A program made the translations under genes and the position numbers. Below are positions 38,107-47,295 of a DNA stretch of 64,000 bases, in pieces. The DNA is taken from the NCBI RefSeq assembly GCF_000691505.1, contig NZ_JMIP02000014.1, forward strand, positions 299,943 through 363,942, given 5' to 3'. This DNA comes from Halostagnicola sp. A56. Lineage in GTDB: Archaea > Halobacteriota > Halobacteria > Halobacteriales > Natrialbaceae. A model generated the notes under the pieces. That model did not search any database, was not told the DNA's origin, and worked only from the letters and a program-made list of their open reading frames with translations. Position 1 is the stretch's first letter; each line of letters opens with the position of its first letter.

Positions 38107-39414
38107 TTAGAGGTCGTACTGCTCGCGGACGAGGTGTGCGAGACCGCGCTCTTCGAGGACGGCCATCGGCGCGAGCAGATCGAGCTGGACGACGCCGGGG
38201 AGCCGACCTATCTGGACGCCGCCGGTGAACGTACACCGCGAGCGGATCTCGCCCTCGCTCATCTCGAGCAGATCGGTGGCCCGATCGAAGGCGTTCTGGG
38301 TCGCGTCGTTGACCGTCTCGCCGCTGCCGATTACCTGAATCGGTCCCATGTCCTCCTCGAGATCGACGCCGTGTTCGGCGGCGAGTTCCCGACCGGATGT
38401 TCGTTCCTCGTCGCCGTAGGGTTTGCTGATGAACGGCAGGTCCGCCTCGTTCGGGAGGAGAAGCGGGCCGTCGATCTCGAGTCCGTCGATCACCTCGACG
38501 TCCATCCGCACCGTTCCGCTGACGTCGGTCGTGTGCAGGGAGAGTTCACCGTCGCCCTGGTTCGCGTGGAGGTCGCCGACGTAGATGCCGCCGCCGTCGA
38601 CCTTGACCGGGCAGATGAGCGTTGCGCCCGCCCGCACCTCCGGCACGTCCATGTGGCCGTCGGTGCGAGCCTCGAGGTCCGCCTGGGTCTCGACGCCGTA
38701 GTCGTGCTCTGCGCCGACGAGGAACTGGCCGAAGTCGCCTGCGTTGTGCGAATCGGGGAGCGTCACCGGCGGTGTCGTCCCGACGTTGCCGATGAACGGG
38801 CGAAGCCGACCGAGCGTGCCCGGCATCTCGTCCGGTTCGTAGAGCAGGATCGGGTGCTGTCTCGAGTTCTCTGGAATGTCCATCACTTCGGCCGCGTCCG
38901 TCGCGAGTTCGTGGGCGGCGTCGCCGTCCAGCGTGATGCCGACCTCGTGGTCGTCGTCGAACGCGACGGTGTAGCCGTACTCGAAGCCGAACGAGGAGGC
39001 GTTCGCGCCGCACTCGGCGCACTTGATGGCGTCCTCGCCGGTCCCCTCGACGACGCTCTCGGGCCACTCAGTACCGCACTCGGGACAGCGGTGGTCGACG
39101 AACGGATCGTCGTCGAACGCGCCCTCGCGTTCGGCCATCGACCCGGTGCTCGTCGCCATGCTGGTCACCGACACGTCCTGAATCTTCAGCGCGACGGCGT
39201 CGCCGACCGTGGCTCCCTCGACCCGGATCGGCCGCGTGACCTCGTGGCCACCCCGAAAGTCCGGCGTGATCATCGGCCCCCAACAGCCCGGCGGCGTGTA
39301 GGTCTCGATCGTTCCCCCGTCGGCGACGGTGCCGGCCCACTCCTGATCGGGGCCGACCAGCCCGAGCGTGTACTGATCGACGAACAGCTCTTGCTGGACT
39401 TCTTGTTGTGCCAT
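38107..39414 (-). CDS. Acetamidase/formamidase family protein
   Basis: The 435-residue protein shows the FmdA_AmdA layout. PPGCWGPMITPDFRGGHEVT and GDAVALKIQDV lie near the start, a zinc-ribbon-like insertion with CPECGTEW and CAECGANA sits near residues 112-145, then RPFIGNVGTTPPVTLPDSHNAGDFGQFLVG splits across residues 215-245, and VGDLHANQGDGELS appears near 285. The enzymes release ammonia from formamide or acetamide. The cysteine-rich insert is a feature to note. The ATG at 39414 begins the conserved part. The gene is monocistronic. Confidence 0.85.
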   Translation of the reverse strand: MAQQEVQQELFVDQYTLGLVGPDQEWAGTVADGGTIETYTPPGCWGPMITPDFRGGHEVTRPIRVEGATVGDAVALKIQDVSVTSMATSTGSMAEREGAFDDDPFVDHRCPECGTEWPESVVEGTGEDAIKCAECGANASSFGFEYGYTVAFDDDHEVGITLDGDAAHELATDAAEVMDIPENSRQHPILLYEPDEMPGTLGRLRPFIGNVGTTPPVTLPDSHNAGDFGQFLVGAEHDYGVETQADLEARTDGHMDVPEVRAGATLICPVKVDGGGIYVGDLHANQGDGELSLHTTDVSGTVRMDVEVIDGLEIDGPLLLPNEADLPFISKPYGDEERTSGRELAAEHGVDLEEDMGPIQVIGSGETVNDATQNAFDRATDLLEMSEGEIRSRCTFTGGVQIGRLPGVVQLDLLAPMAVLEERGLAHLVREQYDL

Positions 39415-39490
39415 AACGTACCAAGCTACGAGTTCCGAGCTAATAAGCGGGACCGTCGCTCGAATTGCTATCCTAACGGTCGTTTCCCGA

Positions 39491-39697
39491 CTAGTCGTCG
39501 CTCGAGGACTCGAGCGCGGGATCGCGGACCCGACAGCCACAGGGCTGTGCCTGGGTGGCCATCGGCCCGCCGCTAGTCACGAGCACGACCGGCCCGCCAC
39601 AGCGCGGACAGTCGGGCAGCGACGGACCGTCGGCGTCGTCGACCGGCGTCGAGTCGCGGTCGTCCTGCGACGGAGATCCGGGATCGTCGCCGCTCAT
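39491..39697 (-). CDS. Small zinc-ribbon-like protein downstream of a HalOD1 gene
   Basis: The 68-residue protein has an acidic N-terminus, then PDCPRCGGPVVLVTSGG and QPCGCRVRDP, giving four cysteines in CxxC and CxC pairs that could bind zinc. Its ATG overlaps the stop of the HalOD1 gene by four bases (39694-39697), so the two are translationally coupled. Small zinc-finger proteins of this size are common in haloarchaea and a few have roles in motility or biofilm; nothing more specific is visible. Confidence 0.7.
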   Translation of the reverse strand: MSGDDPGSPSQDDRDSTPVDDADGPSLPDCPRCGGPVVLVTSGGPMATQAQPCGCRVRDPALESSSDD

Positions 39698-39951
39698 GAT
39701 CGGTCGCCTCGAGACCCATCTGATCCATTACGAGATCCGTCGGATTCGACCCGCGGGCCGTCGGCCGTCACCACGAGCGTCCGGCCACGAACCGAGATCC
39801 GGACCTCGAGCGAGTCGTCGGCCGACTCGACGACCCGTTCGAGCGCCTCGGGGTCGATTTCGTCGGCGAGACGATACTCGTCGCTGGAGAGTCCGGCCGA
39901 CTCGAGCGTCGCGACGATTTCGACGGTGAGCGAGGCGTTCGAGGACCTCAT
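39694..39951 (-). CDS. HalOD1 output-domain protein
   Basis: The 85-residue protein is essentially one HalOD1 domain: SLTVEIVATLESAGLSSDEY, then LADEIDPEALERVVES and LEVRISVRGRTLVVTADG. A short polar tail with a GSDGS/NGSDGS repeat follows. HalOD1 domains occur alone or attached to receiver domains in haloarchaea and are thought to act in signalling. The upstream sequence (40018-40120) contains two strong stem-loops. The next gene overlaps by four bases. Confidence 0.7.
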   Translation of the reverse strand: MRSSNASLTVEIVATLESAGLSSDEYRLADEIDPEALERVVESADDSLEVRISVRGRTLVVTADGPRVESDGSRNGSDGSRGDRS

Positions 39952-40017
39952 CGGGCGATCACCGCGAGACGCGTTGCTGTCGGAGCGGTTGGTGTTTGAT
40001 TCAACTGTCGTACGGGA

Positions 40018-40120
40018 CGTTTAAGCCCGCGGAGAAGTAATCCAGTCATGCTGACAAACCCCGGTAGGGTTTGGAAGCCACGTCTCGGGTGTTCCTGCAC
40101 CCGGGGCACTTTAATACGCC
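40018..40120. ncRNA. Candidate structured RNA or leader with tandem hairpins
   Basis: Two perfect stem-loops lie close together. CAAACCC (40055-40061) pairs with GGGTTTG (40067-40073) around a 5-base loop, and CGGGTG (40086-40091) pairs with CACCCG (40098-40103) around a 6-base loop. TATA-like sequences flank them in both directions: CTTAAACG (complement of 40019-40026) and CTTTAATA (40109-40116). On the minus strand the second could drive a leader RNA reading through the hairpins into the HalOD1 operon. Strand and function are undecided. Confidence 0.35.
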
Positions 40121-40354
40121 CCCTCGGGAGTGCGCGACTTCCATCTGAGACCACGCATTGGTGAGTCATATACTTACTGCTTCTGTTGGAAAGAAACACA
40201 GTCAGCGCTGGCTCGAGGCGAGATCGGACGCTCGAGAGAGGACGGAGGAAAGAGGAGATTGGACCCGAGAGAGCCTCTTTGTCCAAGTATCGCTCCCGTG
40301 GCCAATACTGACCCAACAGGTTCGTTCAAGTGCGTTTCGTCCCACGTATCGCTA

Positions 40355-40516
40355 ATGACTGATTCACCGAACGACGACGACGGACCGCGGTGTGACAACT
40401 GCGGCGACCCGATCGAAGCGAGTCCGAACAGGCGAGTCGTGACGGACCTCGAGGACGGCGAGGCGGCTTACAGCAATTTCTGCGACGACGACTGTCTCGA
40501 GGAGTGGCGGTCCTAG
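40355..40516 (+). CDS. Small zinc-finger protein (DUF7576-like)
   Basis: The 53-residue protein has CDNCGDPIEASPNRRVV and FCDDDCLEEWRS. This gives a treble-clef-like set of four cysteines, with a terminal CLEEW seen in haloarchaeal mini zinc fingers. The ATG at 40355 starts the only plausible coding region; a longer frame from 40130 has no conserved content. The upstream region is GC-variable and lacks a clear TATA box at the leaderless distance. The DUF number is from memory. Confidence 0.7.
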   Translation: MTDSPNDDDGPRCDNCGDPIEASPNRRVVTDLEDGEAAYSNFCDDDCLEEWRS

Positions 40517-40970
40517 ATGCACCGCAATTCGTCTACCGAATCATCTAGAGTAGTTTGCATTTATAGAGGTGAGACGAAGTTTCGATCGACGGCGGAGCGG
40601 CTCTACCGGTATCGGTCGAGATAGCGGGCATACTTGGGCGGTTTCAAAATAGCTGCCACAACGAGAAAGTTGCTCTTGTGCTCCGAAAGGATCGCCGCTG
40701 AGTTCCGGAACGCTTCAGCCGCTGGCAACGTTGATTTCCACGTCCTCCCCAACCGATTCGCTCGTTCGCTATTCTGCGACGCTCCGCGTCGCGCTTCACT
40801 TACTCATCCCTCGCACGGATTTCGTTCACGGGTCGCCAATCGCGACCCGTTCCTGAGCGCGCGCCACCGTCCGTGGTTCGGCCAGCGTTGGCGGTAGCTT
40901 CGTGGAGGATACGTACCAACAAAGGAGCGACTCCCATCCATATAAACAAAACGACCAGTTATGCGAACCG
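40517..40970. other. Intergenic region holding a dispersed-repeat copy, no gene seen
   Basis: This 454-base stretch carries copy B of the repeat (40738-40818). Its flanks are AT-rich at 40545-40570 and 40930-40970. A reading frame across it (40634-40897) has no protein-like composition. TATA-like TATAAACA near 40942-40950 could belong to a transcript entering 41 kb, but no plus-strand gene starts at the right place. Confidence 0.45.
40738..40818 (+). repeat. Dispersed intergenic repeat, copy B
   Basis: Matches copy A (6800-6909) in three ordered blocks: 27 bases starting CCACGTCCTCCCCA at 40738 (24 of 27 identical), CTTCACTTACT at 40794-40804, and CTCGCACGG at 40810-40818. Spacing between blocks differs between copies, so these are degenerate members of a family. 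Confidence 0.5.
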
Positions 40971-41204
40971 TTACTCGTCAGCGACGACGCTTCCGATCCC
41001 GTCGATCGGACGGTCCGGCACGAAGTCGTCGACTTCCTCCGGCAGGCCGAGCTGGTAGTCGTCGCCGTTCTCCCTGACCGTCGTCCGACCGCGGTGGACC
41101 GAGACGTCTCCGTTGAGGTGTAGGCGCACCGCCTCGAGCAACGCGTCTGCCTCGAGCGGCTGGCCGCGGCGTTTCATCTCGTCCAGGTCGGCGTCGTCGG
41201 GCAC
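40971..41204 (-). CDS. Small conserved haloarchaeal protein, unknown function
   Basis: The 77-residue acidic protein starts at the ATG ending 41204. It contains MKRRGQPLEADALLEAVRLH, a strand-rich GDVSVHRGRTTVRENGDDY, and LPEEVDDFVPDRPIDGIGSV. It has no cysteines, membrane segments or recognised domain. Its composition is normal for the genome and it has a clear pattern of charged turns and hydrophobic strands, which supports a real gene. It diverges from the purS region. Confidence 0.6.
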   Translation of the reverse strand: MPDDADLDEMKRRGQPLEADALLEAVRLHLNGDVSVHRGRTTVRENGDDYQLGLPEEVDDFVPDRPIDGIGSVVADE

Positions 41205-41440
41205 GTCGAAGGCGCGCGAGCGAATCTCGAAACATCAGTACCGTCTCATGCGGTGTACCGTGAAAAGCCCTGTCTTTCGGGATGAAAGGATTGTCGGCCG
41301 ATCACACGTGACGGACAGCGAGCGGTTGGGGCGATCGGCAGAGGAGAAGGCAAACGTGTCGATCCCCGCCCATATCCACGAACGTGTATCACAGGCCGAA
41401 CCCGAAAGGGTTTTTGAGCACGGTTACGGGGATTCAGGTA

Positions 41441-41695
41441 ATGACTGCCTACACCGCGACGGTGACGGTTCGTCTCAAACACGGCGTCCTCGACCCCGAA
41501 GCCGAGACCACCAAGCGTTCGCTCGAGCGTCTGGGCTTCGACCTCGAGGCGCTGCGTTCGACCGACCGCTACGAAATCGACCTCGAGGCCGAGAGCGCGG
41601 GCGACGCCGCCGACGAGGTCGAGGAGATGGCCGAGCGACTGCTCGCGAACCCGACGATCCACGACTACGACATCGACGTGGCAGAACGAGAATAA
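41441..41695 (+). CDS. purS: Phosphoribosylformylglycinamidine synthase subunit PurS
   Basis: The 84-residue protein matches PurS: YTATVTVRLKHGVLDPEAET, then LGFDLEALRSTDRYEIDLEA and ANPTIHDYDIDVAE at the end. PurS is the small structural subunit that bridges PurL and PurQ in the FGAM synthase of purine synthesis. The purQ ATG is 9 bases after its stop, so they form an operon. The large subunit purL is not in the window. The ATG at 41441 gives the normal family length. Confidence 0.93.
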   Translation: MTAYTATVTVRLKHGVLDPEAETTKRSLERLGFDLEALRSTDRYEIDLEAESAGDAADEVEEMAERLLANPTIHDYDIDVAERE

Positions 41696-41703
41696 GATCG
41701 ACC

Positions 41704-42384
41704 ATGACCGTTTCAATCATCCGGTTCGGCGGCTCGAACTGCGACCGGGACGCCGGGCGCGCACTCGCCCACCTCGATATCGACGCCGAGATCGTCTGGC
41801 ACGAGGACGGCCTCCCGGCCGACACCTCGGGGATCGTCCTCCCCGGCGGCTTCTCCTACGGCGACTACCTCCGGGCCGGCGCGATGGCGGCCCGATCGCC
41901 GATCATGGACGAGATTCGCGAGGCCGCCGCCGACGGCGTGCCCGTACTCGGCGTCTGCAACGGCGCGCAGGTCGGCTGCGAGTCGGGGCTCACCGAGGGG
42001 GCGTTCACGACCAACGAGAGCGCCCGCTTTCAGTGTGAACACGTCTACCTGCGCGTCGAGCGCGACGACACGCCCTGGACCGCGGCCTACGACGAGGGCG
42101 ACGTCCTCGAGATCCCGATCGCCCATGGCGAGGGTCGCTACGAGGTCGACGACGACCGGCTCGAGGAACTCGAGAGCGAAGACCGCGTCCTCTTTCGGTA
42201 CTGCGACGAAGACGGCGAACTGACCGAGGACGCGAACCCGAACGGATCGAAGCACAACGTCGCGGGCGTGCTCGGCGAGCGAGACTCGGTCGCGGTGTTG
42301 ATGCCCCACCCCGAACGCGTTACGCTGCCCGACGTCGGCGGCACCGACGGCCAGGGCGTGCTACGGGGCCTCGAGAGCGCCTGA
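41704..42384 (+). CDS. purQ: Phosphoribosylformylglycinamidine synthase subunit PurQ (glutaminase)
   Basis: The 226-residue class I glutamine amidotransferase has GGSNCDRDAGRAL at the start, GFSYGDYLRAGAMAARSPIM, the nucleophile in GVCNGAQVG near residue 85, and MPHPERVTLPD with the catalytic His-x-Glu near residue 200. It supplies ammonia to PurL for conversion of FGAR to FGAM. It follows purS after 8 untranslated bases. Upstream reading-frame extensions are artefacts. Confidence 0.95.
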   Translation: MTVSIIRFGGSNCDRDAGRALAHLDIDAEIVWHEDGLPADTSGIVLPGGFSYGDYLRAGAMAARSPIMDEIREAAADGVPVLGVCNGAQVGCESGLTEGAFTTNESARFQCEHVYLRVERDDTPWTAAYDEGDVLEIPIAHGEGRYEVDDDRLEELESEDRVLFRYCDEDGELTEDANPNGSKHNVAGVLGERDSVAVLMPHPERVTLPDVGGTDGQGVLRGLESA

Positions 42385-42521
42385 GTCGGCTCCGAGACGA
42401 CCGCGCTTATTTTTCGAAGACTGGGCGGTGACGGACTATCGGCGGGGACGAGTATGGACGTTACTCGAGAACAGAACAATCCATAATGCGTTCGATGCCA
42501 GCAGAAGACAGGACTCCGAGT

Positions 42522-43601
<1,080 letters not shown>

Positions 43602-43723
43602 TGTCGAGTCAAGCGGTCGGACGCCTAAAGCGCCTTCGTTGCCGCTCGCGTCGCCGACGCTCGAGCGGATTCCAGATCTCCGAGTCCGAGGCGGGCCCTC
43701 CATTGCCCGGTGAAATCGACCCC

Positions 43724-43918
43724 TTAAAGCCGAAGTTCCCGCGTTTCGATCGCGTTACAGGACGGGCAAACGTGCTGGTAGGAGACCCGATCACCGCTCG
43801 TGCGCACGCGCCACCCGCCGTCCGAATCGACGTATCCACACTGGCGACAGCGCAGTTCGGTGTCGTCTAACTTCTCTCGAAGCCGGTCGAACGGGAAGCG
43901 ACTCCGTTGTACGGACAT
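43724..43918 (-). CDS. Small zinc-finger protein (HVO_0649-like)
   Basis: The 64-residue protein contains RSRFPFDRLREKLDDTELRC, CRQCGYVDSDGGW and VCPSCNAIETREL. Two CxxC pairs about 27 residues apart would form one zinc ribbon. The layout fits a family of very small haloarchaeal zinc fingers that I recall by the name HVO_0649. It lies upstream of RaSEA on the same strand with a 122-base gap, and diverges from the LOV-Bat regulator gene. Confidence 0.75.
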   Translation of the reverse strand: MSVQRSRFPFDRLREKLDDTELRCRQCGYVDSDGGWRVRTSGDRVSYQHVCPSCNAIETRELRL

Positions 43919-44058
43919 GTGTTAACATACAACATCGATCGTGATAAATACGTGGGTGAGACTACCACAGACCTGAACGATAACGGTGGTCGGATTCAAC
44001 GATTCGAGTTCGAGCGGTTATCCCGCGTAGCTCACGAAGGAATGCTTCATAATGCTGC

Positions 44059-44070
44059 CTACGTACGTAG
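44059..44070. promoter_or_regulatory. Perfect 12-base palindrome between TATA box and start of the LOV-Bat gene
   Basis: CTACGTACGTAG at 44059-44070 is perfectly self-complementary. It lies between a TATA-like TTCATAAT (44046-44053) and the ATG at 44075, exactly where a repressor would block initiation. It may be an autoregulatory operator. Confidence 0.45.
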
Positions 44071-44074
44071 GGTT

Positions 44075-45952
44075 ATGGGAACGATCGACACGAAACTGAC
44101 CGACGGGGACGCCGATCCGGCGTCAAACGCGCCGGCGGCGCTCGAGCATGTCGTCGATCCGATGCTGCTGATAACCGACGGGGCGATCACCTACGCGAAC
44201 ACGGCCGCTCGTGAGGCGTTCGTGCTCGCGGACGGCGACGGCGGAAACGAGACACTCGAGGCGAACTGGGACCGGCTCGACGACGCGATCAGCGAGACAA
44301 CGGTCGGAACGGTTCGAACGGTCGAACTCGAGCACGGACGCTACGACGCCCGCGTCCACCGCGGGACCGACGGCGCGACGATCGTGTTCACAGAGCGAAA
44401 CGGGACGAACGATCCGGCCGGAGACAGGGCCGTCAAAGCCCGCGCGGTCAACGAGGCCCCGGTCGGCGTGACGATCTCCGATCCGTCGCTCGCGGACAAC
44501 CCGCTCGTCTACGTCAACGACACCTACCAGGAGGTCACCGGCTACGCGTTCGAGGACATCATCGGGCAAAACTGTCGCGTTCTACAGGGGCCGGATTCGA
44601 GCCCGGAGGCCGTCGCCGAGATGCGAGCCGCGATCGACGAGGAGCGACCGGTCACCGTCGAACTCAAGAACTACCGCGAGGACGGCACAGAGTTCTGGAA
44701 TGAAGTCACCATCGCACCGGTCTACGACGACCGGGGCGACCTCGCCAACTACGTCGGGTTCCAGAACGACATCACCGCCCGCAAAGAGGCCGAACTCGAG
44801 GCCGAGCGCCGGACCGAGGAGCTCGAGTACACGCTCGCGCGCGTCGAGGGGCTGATCCAGGACGTCACCGGCGCCGTCACCGGGTCGAAAACGCGCAGCG
44901 AACTGGAGGCCGCCGTCTGCGACCGAATCGTCGAGGAATCTGCCTACGAGAGCGCGTGGATCGGCGAGCACAATCCCGCGACTCGAGAGATCGACGTTCG
45001 GACCGCCGCGGGCGACGCGTTCGACGAACCGAACTCGAACGACCACCCCGCGGCGGAGACGCTCGAGACGACGGGCGTCGCGATCGGGACGATCGACGGG
45101 TCGACGGTGGCCGCGTTCCCGCTGTTTTACAACGACATCGAATACGGCGTGTTGACCGTCCGATCGAGCGCAGATCGGGCGTTCGACGAGCGAGAGACGG
45201 TGATCCTCTCCGCGCTCGCTCGCGCGGCGGCGAGCGGTATCAACGCGCGCGAAACCAGCCGGATGCTCGCGACCGACGCCGTGGTCGCCGTCGACGTCGA
45301 AATCGCGGACGACGCGGTCGCCCCGATCGCCGTCGCGAAGGCGGCGAACTGTCGACTCGAGTATCGACGCTCCGTCCACCGAACGGGCGCAGAAACCGCC
45401 GCGTTGTTCACGGCGACGGGCGCGTCTGCGGACGACCCATCGGAGTTCGCGGCGACACTCGCCGACTCGGCGGCCACAGTCGACGGCGTCGACCTCGAGG
45501 TACTGGTCGAGCGCGACGGCGACTGTCTGGTAGAACTGACCACTGAGACGAGCGTCGTCTCGTGGCTCTCAGAGCGCGGGGTTCGAACGCAGGCGATCAC
45601 GGCCGAGGACGGGCGGGCGCGACTCACGCTCGAGATCCCGCGATCGGCCGACGTTCGGTCGATTATCGAAGCGATCGAGGCGCGTTACGACGGGACAGAC
45701 GTCCGATCGTTCCACCATCGAGAACCCGACACCGAAACGCGGGCGGAGTTCGTCGACCGACTCGAGGAGGAACTCACCGAACGCCAGTTCGCTGCGCTCC
45801 AGCGGGCGTACCTGGGCGGGTACTTCGAGTGGCCCCGGCCCGCGACGGGGGAGGAACTCGCCGAATCTATGGGCGTCTCCCGTCCGACGTTTCACGAGCA
45901 CCTCCGGAACGCCGAGGCCAAACTCTGTCGGGCGTTCTTCGGTGACGATTAG
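44075..45952 (+). CDS. PAS-LOV-GAF-HTH_10 (Bat-type) regulator, probable blue-light or redox sensor
   Basis: The 625-residue protein begins with a PAS-like region (about residues 20-105, VVDPMLLITDGAITYANTAA). A second PAS at about 120-250 has the LOV flavin-binding motif IIGQNCRVLQGPDSSP, whose Cys is the photoactive residue in GxNCRxLQ. This is followed by NYREDGTEFWNEVTIAPVYD and VGFQNDITARKEAE. A GAF domain spans about 280-410, then a Bat-type domain, and HTH_10 at the end (LTERQFAALQRAYLGGYFEW, LAESMGVSRPTFHEHLRNAE). The architecture is that of bacterio-opsin activator homologues. I chose the ATG at 44075 from the TATA position. Confidence 0.88.
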   Translation: MGTIDTKLTDGDADPASNAPAALEHVVDPMLLITDGAITYANTAAREAFVLADGDGGNETLEANWDRLDDAISETTVGTVRTVELEHGRYDARVHRGTDGATIVFTERNGTNDPAGDRAVKARAVNEAPVGVTISDPSLADNPLVYVNDTYQEVTGYAFEDIIGQNCRVLQGPDSSPEAVAEMRAAIDEERPVTVELKNYREDGTEFWNEVTIAPVYDDRGDLANYVGFQNDITARKEAELEAERRTEELEYTLARVEGLIQDVTGAVTGSKTRSELEAAVCDRIVEESAYESAWIGEHNPATREIDVRTAAGDAFDEPNSNDHPAAETLETTGVAIGTIDGSTVAAFPLFYNDIEYGVLTVRSSADRAFDERETVILSALARAAASGINARETSRMLATDAVVAVDVEIADDAVAPIAVAKAANCRLEYRRSVHRTGAETAALFTATGASADDPSEFAATLADSAATVDGVDLEVLVERDGDCLVELTTETSVVSWLSERGVRTQAITAEDGRARLTLEIPRSADVRSIIEAIEARYDGTDVRSFHHREPDTETRAEFVDRLEEELTERQFAALQRAYLGGYFEWPRPATGEELAESMGVSRPTFHEHLRNAEAKLCRAFFGDD

Positions 45953-46065
45953 GGAATCCAACGACCGGTGAACCCCGGCTTACTCGGTTGTAGTTGCGAG
46001 TTAGCGAGCGGAACGGTTCGAGACGGTCGTCACGGTTTATGTCCGGTGCAGCCGGAGCATTGGCT

Positions 46066-46254
46066 ATGTTCGACGTGGCGACCCCCCTGCAGATCGGCGG
46101 CGGTGGATTCCTGTACTGGGCGATCCTCTTTTTCGTCCTCGCGATCGTCGCGGCCGCCGTCGGCGCGCGCGGCGTCGCCGGGATCTCGATGGAGATCGCC
46201 CGCATCTTCGTGTTGCTCTTCGTCGTCCTCGCGATCGTCGCCCTGCTTCTGTGA
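46066..46254 (+). CDS. DUF1328 small membrane protein
   Basis: The 62-residue protein has two hydrophobic helices, [19 protein letters not shown] and [16 protein letters not shown], separated by [13 protein letters not shown], the DUF1328 pattern. Function is unknown. The ATG at 46066 gives the usual short N-terminus. An in-frame ATG at 46039 would add nine residues (MSGAAGALA), and I cannot exclude it. Confidence 0.8.
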   Translation: MFDVATPLQIGGGGFLYWAILFFVLAIVAAAVGARGVAGISMEIARIFVLLFVVLAIVALLL

Positions 46255-46405
46255 GGTGACGAGTATCAGCGGGTGGACGATGTCGTCCGACTGAACCGGT
46301 CGTGAGCCACGCTCGCCAGGTGAAGACGGGACACGTTCGCCGAAAGCAAACAGTACGCACTCACACCGGAGACGGTGTATTATCCGCGCTCGCTCGAAAC
46401 AGCAC

Positions 46406-46561
46406 TCACGAATCCGAATCGAACTCGTAGGTCGCGATTTCGCTCGAGTCGCAGTTCGGACAGTTGTCCTCGGCGTCCTCGAGGGTCGTTCCGCAGTTGC
46501 GACACTCGTAGTGGGGGCCGTCGTCGGTCAGCAATCCCGTGAGAACGTCTTTGAGAGTCAT
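46406..46561 (-). CDS. 51-residue zinc-ribbon protein
   Basis: Reading the minus strand from the ATG ending 46561 gives a short protein beginning MTLKDVLTGLLTDDGPHYEC and containing CRNCGTTLEDAEDNCPNC, two CxxC pairs that form a zinc ribbon. It ends ATYEFDSDS and stops at 46406. The start shares one base with the stop of the upstream Lrp/RCK_C gene, so the two are an operon with coupled translation. The composition is normal for the genome and the spacing of cysteines is regular. Confidence 0.8.
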   Translation of the reverse strand: MTLKDVLTGLLTDDGPHYECRNCGTTLEDAEDNCPNCDSSEIATYEFDSDS

Positions 46562-47295
46562 TACGGATCGATCGGTTCCGAGTCCGGACCGGACTCGGCT
46601 GTGGGCGGTCGGAAACTATGCAGCGTTCGGTCGTCGATACCGTCGCGCGACAGGACGGTGACGACATCGTCAGCACGGATCGTCGTCTCGCCGCGAGGGG
46701 TCAAGACGGTGCCGTCGCGCTCGATCGCGACGACGAGGAGGTCGTCGGGGAGGACGCCGCGGCTGCCCGCTTCCTCGAGCGTGTAGCCGCGGATTTCGGA
46801 ATCCGAACTGACGGTGACTTCGACGACGTTCGCATCGCCGGTCAGGCTGATCACGTCCATCGGCGTCGGGTCGGTCGCCGTCTCGTCGGGCCCGTAGGGC
46901 GTGTACGGGCGGGAGATCTCGTCCTGAACGAGGTCCTCGTCCTCGATTTCCGCGCCGAGTTCCGACAGCGCGCGGCCGATCCGCTCGAGCGACTGCGTAT
47001 CGGCTCCGACGGCGACGACGTGGAGGTTCCGTCTGCCGGTCATCAGCTTCCGAACGTTGATCACACCGGGAATCGCGCTCACCTGCTGTGCGATCGCTTC
47101 GCGGTTTTCGACGGAGACGTTACACTGAAAGAGCGTCGTCAGTCCTCCCTCTGCTCGCTCGAAATCGACCGACGTGTGATAGTCCCGGATGATCCCGTGG
47201 TCCTCGAGTTGGTCGATGCGGTTGCGGATCGTGGCCGGCGAAACGCTCACCTCCTCGGCGATCATGGGAGCGGAGGTGTTTCGCGCGTCGGCCAT
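46561..47295 (-). CDS. Lrp/AsnC-type regulator with C-terminal RCK_C (TrkA_C) domain; N-terminus probably frameshifted
   Basis: The 244 residues from the ATG at 47295 contain most of a winged helix (MIAEEVSVSPATIRNRIDQL, then HGIIRDYHTSV), an AsnC-like ligand domain (GVINVRKLMTGRRNLHVVAV) and a C-terminal RCK_C domain (VVEVTVSSDSEIRGYTLEEA, then LVVAIERDGTVLTPRG). The first HTH helix is encoded upstream in the same frame (YRLDEIDRRIIYAL), but that stretch has no in-frame start. An ATG at 47374 with a GGAGG-like site is one base out of frame. I infer a one-base insertion near 47359. The family combines DNA binding with potassium/nucleotide-like sensing. Confidence 0.8.
   Translation of the reverse strand: MADARNTSAPMIAEEVSVSPATIRNRIDQLEDHGIIRDYHTSVDFERAEGGLTTLFQCNVSVENREAIAQQVSAIPGVINVRKLMTGRRNLHVVAVGADTQSLERIGRALSELGAEIEDEDLVQDEISRPYTPYGPDETATDPTPMDVISLTGDANVVEVTVSSDSEIRGYTLEEAGSRGVLPDDLLVVAIERDGTVLTPRGETTIRADDVVTVLSRDGIDDRTLHSFRPPTAESGPDSEPIDP

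Noticed and set aside
40634..40897. Plus-strand frame in the intergenic region before 41 kb
   Set aside because: It covers a non-coding dispersed repeat and has no protein-like composition or promoter spacing.
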